This document shows, piece after piece, positions 1 to 3,927 of a stretch of 5,761 bases of DNA. The number at the start of each line of letters is the position of its first letter. The first letter of the stretch is position 1. The stretch comes from CAZUSC01 sp964622915 (lineage in GTDB: Bacteria; Patescibacteriota; Andersenbacteria; UBA10190), in the NCBI GenBank assembly GCA_964622915.1, contig CAZUSC010000083.1:1-5761 (forward strand), written 5' to 3'. The notes below the pieces were generated by a model that made no database searches, was not told where the DNA came from, and was given only the letters and a program-made list of their open reading frames with translations. The translations under genes were made by a program, and so were the position numbers.

Positions 1-1
1 G

Positions 2-208
2 GGACAGAAGACTTTAACGCCCCAAAAAGAAGAATCTTTGTTAGAGGCAGCCTGGTTTCCAATTGATGTGGCGGTGCAAACGTTGGAATACGACACCGAT
101 CAAGACATTGTCCTAAAAGCGAAAGAAAAGCTGACGGGTATACCTGCCAGCGCACGTTCAAAGCGTGTTCGGACCAAAGAGCCCAGAGTGCACATAGAGG
201 AGTATTAG
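2..208 (+). CDS. NUDIX hydrolase, C-terminal fragment (5' end outside window)
   Basis: An open frame runs from the left edge to a TAG at 206-208 and encodes the last 68 residues of a larger protein. The fragment contains 'EAAWFPIDVAVQTLEYDTD' followed by a helix 'IVLKAKEKL'. This matches the usual C-terminal end of MutT/NUDIX hydrolases, where a Trp-Phe/Leu-Pro segment ('W.p..eA...l.y..d..vl.kA') follows the catalytic NUDIX helix. Such enzymes cleave nucleoside diphosphates linked to another group. The NUDIX box itself (GX5EX7REUXEEXGU) would lie to the left of the window, so activity and substrate cannot be judged. After the family-like part there is a basic tail of about 24 residues ending in HIEEY. 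The gene converges with the methyltransferase on the other strand. The assignment rests on one short motif. Confidence 0.6.
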   Translation, partial: GQKTLTPQKEESLLEAAWFPIDVAVQTLEYDTDQDIVLKAKEKLTGIPASARSKRVRTKEPRVHIEEY

Positions 209-211
209 CTA

Positions 212-346
212 TTGATATTTGCGCGGAAAGACGCGGTCAATTTACCCCAGCGGTAAATTGCCGCTAATGCTCAGATTCTCTCTGTCGTCCGTTGACGACA
301 ACCGTGCCCGAGAGTCTTCCGCGATTCTTTGCTTAGCAAATATCAA
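212..346. other. Nested inverted-repeat element / candidate structured RNA
   Basis: This intergenic stretch folds into a compact multi-stem shape. The outer stem pairs TTGATATTTGC (212-222) with GCAAATATCAA (336-346), 11 bp perfect. Directly inside it, 223-232 pairs with 314-322 (9 bp, one bulged A at 227). Next comes a hairpin pairing 233-246 with 252-264 (13 bp, one bulged T at 237, loop CCAGC), then a 7-bp hairpin, 283-289 with 294-300, loop CGTT. The strand is undetermined because the fold exists in either orientation. No T-run follows either end, so it is not a plain terminator. I recognise no known family: no SRP, RNase P or tmRNA motifs, no integron core sites, and no reverse transcriptase nearby. 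It lies between convergent genes and could be a small RNA, a 3'-UTR structure for either gene, or a miniature mobile element. Confidence 0.5.
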
Positions 347-356
347 CAGTTGCCTG

Positions 357-1121
357 CTACTTTCTGCCAAGCGTTGCGACTACTTGCATATTCCGAATGA
401 GAACGCCGTCCACGACCTGTTTGGTGCAGTAGCGCACGAGCGTCTCTCGGGCGCGCCCCTTTTTATTATCAGGAACCAAATTCCACAAGCTTACCGATTG
501 TAGGTACGCGAGGGCTTCCTTCGGGGAGAAGTATTCCTGATGCGCGAACACTCGTTGTTCAATATCTCGTAACTTACCAGTTCGAAGTGCTTCTTGGGGG
601 TTGTATATTTTCTTTACATCGGGAATTTCACCTCCAATAAATTCTTGTAGCAAAGCTCGGTATCCTATCTTAAACCCTCCTATATCGTTCTTGTTGACTG
701 CCAGAAATACTCCGCTTGGTTTCAGCACACGCCGTATCTCGCGCACAGAATTGGCATCCGAAAACCAGTGGAATGCACTGAAGGCGGTTACGGCATCAAA
801 GTAGTTTTCTTTAAATGGCAGATTGTCCGTGGCTGCAATAGCGTAAGTGATACGCGACAGAGAATCGCGCTGTGCTTCGGCTACCATGTCGGGATCTTTG
901 TCCGATCCCACGACCGTACAGTCATATGCCGCGAGCTGTCTTGTCGCAATACCAGTGCCACATCCCGCATCAAGAATAACTGCTTGCTTTCGGGAAGTTT
1001 CTAGACGTTGCCAGAGATATTCAAATACTTCATTTGGAAAATCTTGTCGTGCGCGCGCATATTGCGTTGCCAAATTTCCAAAATCACCGTACGAGTGGTT
1101 TTTTCTGACTTCCTTGTCCAT
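357..1121 (-). CDS. Class I SAM-dependent methyltransferase (Methyltransf_11/UbiE-like)
   Basis: This gene encodes a 254-residue protein predicted to transfer a methyl group from S-adenosylmethionine to a small molecule in the cytoplasm. Motif I is clear at residues 48-57 (VILDAGCGTG). The acidic residue ending strand 2 is D74 in VVGSDKD. Residues 94-103 (AIAATDNLPF) hold the Asp expected near the adenine. Residues 108-133 carry 'FDAVTAF..FHWF' and 'EIRRVLKPSG', the typical post-motif region of Methyltransf_11 proteins. The FHWF element recalls trans-aconitate and related small-acid methyltransferases, but the substrate is not established. The start at 1121 was chosen because the conserved fold begins soon after it. 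A longer reading to 1340 would cover the divergent promoter and the start of the neighbouring gene. No Shine-Dalgarno is present, and a promoter -10 sits six bases upstream, which suggests a leaderless message. It is transcribed divergently from the citrate-synthase-like gene and converges on the NUDIX gene. Confidence 0.85.
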   Translation of the reverse strand: MDKEVRKNHSYGDFGNLATQYARARQDFPNEVFEYLWQRLETSRKQAVILDAGCGTGIATRQLAAYDCTVVGSDKDPDMVAEAQRDSLSRITYAIAATDNLPFKENYFDAVTAFSAFHWFSDANSVREIRRVLKPSGVFLAVNKNDIGGFKIGYRALLQEFIGGEIPDVKKIYNPQEALRTGKLRDIEQRVFAHQEYFSPKEALAYLQSVSLWNLVPDNKKGRARETLVRYCTKQVVDGVLIRNMQVVATLGRK

Positions 1122-1127
1122 GTAGCA

Positions 1128-1157
1128 AGTGTAACATTTGGCACTGGTCCTTGACAA
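1128..1157 (-). promoter_or_regulatory. Promoter of the methyltransferase gene (leaderless type)
   Basis: Read on the minus strand, a -35 box TTGTCA (1157-1152) is followed by an 18-base spacer and an extended -10, TGT-TACACT (1136-1128). Six bases later comes the ATG at 1121, so transcription would start at or next to the A of the start codon. The -35 overlaps that of the opposite promoter. Confidence 0.5.
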
Positions 1158-1177
1158 TTTCAAAAAAATAGTATAAT
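1151..1177 (+). promoter_or_regulatory. Sigma-70-type promoter of the citrate-synthase-like/NeuA-like operon
   Basis: A perfect -35 TTGACA (1151-1156) and a perfect -10 TATAAT (1172-1177) are separated by 15 bases, shorter than the ideal 17. A shifted -10 (AATAAT, 1175-1180, spacer 18) is also possible. Transcription would begin near 1183-1186, exactly where the leader hairpin starts. It shares its -35 palindrome with the divergent promoter. Confidence 0.7.
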
Positions 1178-1184
1178 AATATAA

Positions 1185-1226
1185 GGCTCTGAAACTGGTG
1201 TTTCGGATGAGCCCGCTGGCTCTTTT
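1185..1226 (+). promoter_or_regulatory. Candidate transcription attenuator / switching leader
   Basis: The 5' leader contains GGCTC (1185-1189), GAGCC (1209-1213) and a second GGCTC (1218-1222). The middle element can pair with only one of the flanking copies at a time. Pairing with the first gives a long hairpin that also contains GAAAC (1191-1195) with GTTTC (1200-1204) around a TGGT loop. Pairing with the second gives a 5-bp hairpin with loop CGCT followed by TTTT (1223-1226), resembling a weak intrinsic terminator. This is the layout expected of an antiterminator/terminator switch, but both stem and T-run are short. No known riboswitch consensus was recognised. The first hairpin might instead simply protect the mRNA 5' end. 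Confidence 0.35.
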
Positions 1227-1247
1227 GACAATATTTAGAATCAAAAA

Positions 1248-1256
1248 GGGGGAGGG
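1248..1256 (+). promoter_or_regulatory. Strong Shine-Dalgarno for the citrate-synthase-like gene
   Basis: The purine run GGGGGAGGG contains GGAGG (1251-1255), seven bases before the ATG at 1263. It supports that start and contrasts with the SD-less starts of the minus-strand genes. Confidence 0.8.
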
Positions 1257-1262
1257 AACAAA

Positions 1263-1994
1263 ATGAGTAGAAAAATTTCCTGGAGAACTGACATCACGCG
1301 GGTTCGCAAGAATAAGCTTACAACCTACGGAGTTGACCAAGAAAAAATTATTGCGTCATTTTCATACGAGGAGATGGTGTACTTGTTACTGTTTGGCAGA
1401 AAACCGACAATTACTGAAGCAACGATGCTGCGCGCAGTAATTTTATCCCATTGCAGCCACGGTATTACCGGCCAGAGCACGCTTGCTGTTCGTATGGGCG
1501 TGGACACTGGGGCATCGCTACTGAACTCGGTACTCGGGGGGCTCCTCGTGGGTTCCGGCGCATTCCATCAGGGTAGTTTAGAGGTAACGATGCGCGGGCT
1601 ACAAGAAGCGCACGCATCTGGAGATGCGAAACAATATGCGGAGCGGGCGCTTACCGACAAAAAAGTACTGTTCGGCTATGGTCATCGTTTCCACACATAC
1701 GATCCGCGAGCGCGTGTCTTGATGGATCTCTGCGACCAGCATTTGTATGTTGGTCCCTATGTGCAAACTGCTCGTGCAATTGATGAGGTTCTGTTCAGGC
1801 GGAAGGGTGTACGGATGAACATTGAGGCCGCGGGAGGCTCAATCTTGCTTGATTTGGGATTTCCTACAGAGGCCGCGCCGCTTATCATCCTTATCGGCAG
1901 AGTTCCCATGCTCGCAGCCGCATACCTGGAACGGCTTGCGGAAGAGCGTGCATCGTTCCAAAAGGTCGTGGTATCTGATGTTTTGGAGGATTAG
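1263..1994 (+). CDS. Short citrate synthase / citryl-CoA lyase family protein
   Basis: The 243-residue product belongs to the citrate synthase fold. These enzymes condense acetyl-CoA with an oxoacid, or in the lyase members cleave citryl-CoA. The conserved blocks occur in order: W7..DITRV near the start; 'SYEEMVYLLLFGRKPT' (34-49); 'HCSHGITGQSTLAVR' (63-77, H66); 'GSGAFHQGSLEV' (97-108, H102, the GxxHGGA position); 'FGYGHRFHTYDPRA' (137-150, H141, the GFGHR..YDPRA block); 'MNIEAAGGSILLDLGFP' (185-201); and 'IGRVP' (211-215). The length fits stand-alone citryl-CoA lyase-like proteins (about 250-260 residues) rather than full citrate synthase (370-430). The usual catalytic Asp of the N-x-D-G block is Glu188 here, and HGG is HQG, so catalysis may be altered. 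It is the first gene of an operon with the NeuA-like gene five bases downstream, under a consensus promoter and a possible attenuator. Fold assignment is firm; the reaction is not. Confidence 0.8.
   Translation: MSRKISWRTDITRVRKNKLTTYGVDQEKIIASFSYEEMVYLLLFGRKPTITEATMLRAVILSHCSHGITGQSTLAVRMGVDTGASLLNSVLGGLLVGSGAFHQGSLEVTMRGLQEAHASGDAKQYAERALTDKKVLFGYGHRFHTYDPRARVLMDLCDQHLYVGPYVQTARAIDEVLFRRKGVRMNIEAAGGSILLDLGFPTEAAPLIILIGRVPMLAAAYLERLAEERASFQKVVVSDVLED
1985..1990 (+). promoter_or_regulatory. Shine-Dalgarno of the NeuA-like gene inside the preceding ORF
   Basis: GGAGGA lies eight bases before the ATG at 1999 and within the last codons of the upstream gene, whose stop is at 1992-1994. It fixes the start at 1999 and implies translational coupling. 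Confidence 0.8.
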
Positions 1995-1998
1995 AAGC

Positions 1999-2703
1999 AT
2001 GCAAAAAAGCATAGTAGTGTATGCGGTGATACCAGCACGCGGTGGGTCAAAAGATATTCCGAGGAAAAATCTCCGACTGTGCGCTGGGAAGCCGCTGATA
2101 ACATACATCATTGCAACTGCCTTGCGAGCACCCATTCTCAACAAGGTGTTTGTGTCTACTGAAGACAATGGGATTGCGAGTATAGCTGCCAGTGCAGGCG
2201 CTACGGTTATTCGTCACCCCGCGCGACTTTCTGTAGATAGAGCGACAAGCTTTGGGGTCGTGCGCTATGCGGTGCGGTACTGGAGAGAAGAAGGAGAACA
2301 ACCAGATATTGTGGTAATACTCCGTCCAACGGCGCCGCTGTGTGCCGTACAGGACATCCAATCGGCTGTAGAGCTGCTCGGGGCATCTCTGAACGCTGAC
2401 TCAGTTACCGCTGTTACAGAGGCTCAAGTTCATCCATACCGAGTCTGCAGAATCAACCGGTACGGACAGCTGAAACAGTTTGACGAGCGGAGTCCAGAGA
2501 CTAGATATCCAAAAAGGCGACAGACATTCGGTAAAGTGTATGTGAGAACAGGAGGGCTCTATATTAGCAGAAGGAAGATAATCGAGTCCGGGCGCCTCTG
2601 GGGCGAGCGCAACTTGCCTTATGTGATGCCGAGGGAGCGCGCGATGAACATAAACGACGAACTGGATTTTCTTATAGCCGAGATGCTTTTACAGCGGAGA
2701 TGA
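1999..2703 (+). CDS. NeuA-family CMP-nonulosonate (acylneuraminate) cytidylyltransferase
   Basis: The 234-residue product matches the NeuA/LegF/PseF family, which activates sialic-acid-like nine-carbon sugars with CTP to CMP-sugars for surface glycans. The N-terminal nucleotide-binding signature is 'IPARGGSKDIPRKN' (11-24), followed by 'GKPLITYII' (30-38) and 'VFVSTEDNGIA' (50-60). 'LRPTAPL' (108-114), 'HPYR' (145-148), 'RTGGLYIS' (173-180, the NGGLYI position) and 'MNINDELDFLIAE' (216-228) follow in family order. At the last block, many relatives have Asp-x-Asp, which helps bind metal; here both positions are Asn. The length is typical (about 230). The start at 1999 is set by the GGAGGA site and by the signature beginning nine residues later; a longer in-frame reading from 1822 would overlap the citrate-synthase-like gene. 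A terminator follows. Which sugar it uses (sialic, legionaminic, pseudaminic or other) cannot be told, and no other nonulosonate pathway gene is in the window. Confidence 0.85.
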   Translation: MQKSIVVYAVIPARGGSKDIPRKNLRLCAGKPLITYIIATALRAPILNKVFVSTEDNGIASIAASAGATVIRHPARLSVDRATSFGVVRYAVRYWREEGEQPDIVVILRPTAPLCAVQDIQSAVELLGASLNADSVTAVTEAQVHPYRVCRINRYGQLKQFDERSPETRYPKRRQTFGKVYVRTGGLYISRRKIIESGRLWGERNLPYVMPRERAMNINDELDFLIAEMLLQRR

Positions 2704-2716
2704 TCAGCATACAAAC

Positions 2717-2743
2717 CCCTATCACAGGCAGATAGGGTATTTT
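2717..2743 (+). terminator. Intrinsic terminator of the operon, possibly bidirectional
   Basis: CCCTATC (2717-2723) pairs with GATAGGG (2731-2737) around a seven-base loop and is followed by TATTTTATT, fourteen bases after the NeuA-like stop. On the minus strand the same hairpin is followed by GGTTTGT, so it might also help end the convergent ligase gene, though the T-run is poor in that direction. Confidence 0.65.
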
Positions 2744-2749
2744 ATTACA

Positions 2750-2761
2750 GCACTTCGGTGC
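2750..2761. other. UUCG-tetraloop hairpin between convergent genes
   Basis: GCAC (2750-2753) pairs with GTGC (2758-2761) around TTCG, a very stable C(UUCG)G tetraloop when read on the + strand. It directly follows the operon terminator. There is no T-run after it, so it may simply stabilise the 3' end of read-through transcripts. The remaining bases to 2800 show nothing further. Confidence 0.4.
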
Positions 2762-2800
2762 ACATGCGTCACGATAGTAGTGGGCATTGTAAGTATGAAA

Positions 2801-3844
2801 TTAGGATCCCGCTTCCAGGCTATTCCAAATTAATTGATCGAGGGTATTAGTCGGATGTAATCCGGCGGCTTTAAATTGATGTTTGAGCGGCGTCATTTCG
2901 GAAATAGTTGGAATTGTGTTGACCTCTAATACATCCACAATATTATCGCCCAGCATCATGTCGACTGTGGCGATACCGCGGCAGCCCAGCTCTTCATAAA
3001 CATCACGGGCAATTGATTCAGCCTGGCCGATGAGGTGATTATCACTGCTAGTCGGCGTGTGCAGCGTAACGCGGCCGGGCCGACGCTTGGCCAGGTGGTC
3101 ATAATAGGCACTTTTTTGCGGCACAATGATTGTGGGTGGCAGCGTGCGAACTTTACCATTCTTGTCTGGCAGGATGGTTATGGCCACTTCCGTGCCGGGC
3201 ATTTTTTCTTGTAAGAGAATATCGCTGAATTTTTGGGTACGGGCGATAGCAGCTGATAAGTCACGGAGACTCTCTACATATTCAATGCCAGCGCTGCCTT
3301 CTTGATTAGTAGGTTTAACAAAAAAAGGCGGTAAAAAAAGATCGGGCGCTCGCTCGAGGATATGTTCTAATGAATCATTCTGGCGGAAGCGGTAGGAGCG
3401 GGGAGTATTAGCCACATCATCAATCGCTTGGGCGAAGAGATGCTTGTTGGAAGTCTGCTGGCAAGTGTCTGGCGGCGAGCCGACGACCGGAATATCCAGG
3501 AACTTACCTAGATTGTGCAACGAGCCATCATCGCCGCCCACACCGCGTACCGCTGTCACTAAACTATCTACCGGATGCGCCATTAAGCGCTGTAGTGCAG
3601 CCGCTGGCGCTAGAGGCCGCACGGCCTTTCCCAACATTTTCATTGTGGTGTCGATGGCGCCGGTACGCGGCAGACTGCCGAGCGGAACTTTCCATTGGCC
3701 ATCGGCTGTAATTTCCACCGGCGTGACGTCGTATTTTTCGCGGGGCAAATAATGGCAAAGCCAGCGGCCGGTGGCACTCGACAAATCATGGTTATCGAGG
3801 CTGCCGCCATAGAAAACAACCACCCGTGGTCTTCTTCTTAACAT
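2801..3844 (-). CDS. Divergent D-alanine-D-alanine-ligase-type ATP-grasp ligase
   Basis: The 347-residue product has the Ddl order of elements. An N-terminal sheet with a 'VVVFYGGS' start (8-15) is followed by GDDG (104-107) and 'DIPVVGSPP' (117-125). The ATP-grasp part holds 'FFVKPTNQEGSAGI' (174-187, Lys177 for ATP), 'LQEKMPGTEVAI' (211-222), 'YYDHLAKRR' (247-255) and 'GIATVDMML..NIVDVLEVNT' (290-310, with D295, E307 and N309 as metal ligands). Ddl joins two D-Ala for peptidoglycan precursors. Several Ddl-specific residues are changed: the substrate Glu (E. coli DdlB E15) aligns with Asn18, the transition-state Arg (R255) with Thr293, and the PGMT...SL segment reads PTISEMTPL (312-320). ATP binding thus looks intact while the amino-acid pocket and oxyanion hole do not, so a different ligase substrate is possible. 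No Shine-Dalgarno or clear promoter was found upstream. An intrinsic terminator separates it from the upstream gene. The protein is longer than E. coli DdlB (306) because of extra residues at about 45-100. Confidence 0.75.
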   Translation of the reverse strand: MLRRRPRVVVFYGGSLDNHDLSSATGRWLCHYLPREKYDVTPVEITADGQWKVPLGSLPRTGAIDTTMKMLGKAVRPLAPAAALQRLMAHPVDSLVTAVRGVGGDDGSLHNLGKFLDIPVVGSPPDTCQQTSNKHLFAQAIDDVANTPRSYRFRQNDSLEHILERAPDLFLPPFFVKPTNQEGSAGIEYVESLRDLSAAIARTQKFSDILLQEKMPGTEVAITILPDKNGKVRTLPPTIIVPQKSAYYDHLAKRRPGRVTLHTPTSSDNHLIGQAESIARDVYEELGCRGIATVDMMLGDNIVDVLEVNTIPTISEMTPLKHQFKAAGLHPTNTLDQLIWNSLEAGS

Positions 3845-3865
3845 TGTATATCCGAAGGATTAGCT

Positions 3866-3892
3866 AAAAATCAGTGTTATTAAGAATAACAC
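3866..3892 (-). terminator. Intrinsic terminator after the exported repeat protein gene
   Basis: Read on the minus strand, GTGTTATT (3892-3885) pairs perfectly with AATAACAC (3881-3874) around a CTT loop and is followed by TGATTTTT (3873-3866). The stem is AT-rich but 8 bp long. It lies 35 bases beyond the TAA of the upstream gene and just 21 bases before the ligase start, which implies a separate promoter for the ligase. Confidence 0.65.
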
Positions 3893-3927
3893 GATTTATG
3901 TTGTAGGTTGTAGTTAATAGTGAGTAG

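Noticed and set aside
223..236. RNase P-like GGAAAG segment
   Set aside because: Only a few bases resemble the conserved region; the partner motif (ACAGAAA-type) and the required length are absent.
212..346. Integron attC site or retron ncRNA
   Set aside because: The ends lack the RYYYAAC/GTTRRRY core pair of attC, and no integrase or reverse transcriptase is in the window.
1122..1340. N-terminal extension of the methyltransferase to an ATG at 1340
   Set aside because: It would cross both divergent promoters, overlap the start of the citrate-synthase-like gene antisense, and add 73 residues with no family similarity.
1822..1998. Upstream start for the NeuA-like gene at 1822
   Set aside because: It overlaps a conserved gene in another frame; the GGAGGA site and the N-terminal signature both point to 1999.
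3900..3913. Tandem GTTGTAG GTTGTAG
   Set aside because: Two 7-bp copies in an AT-rich gap are too short to support a repeat element or binding-site claim.
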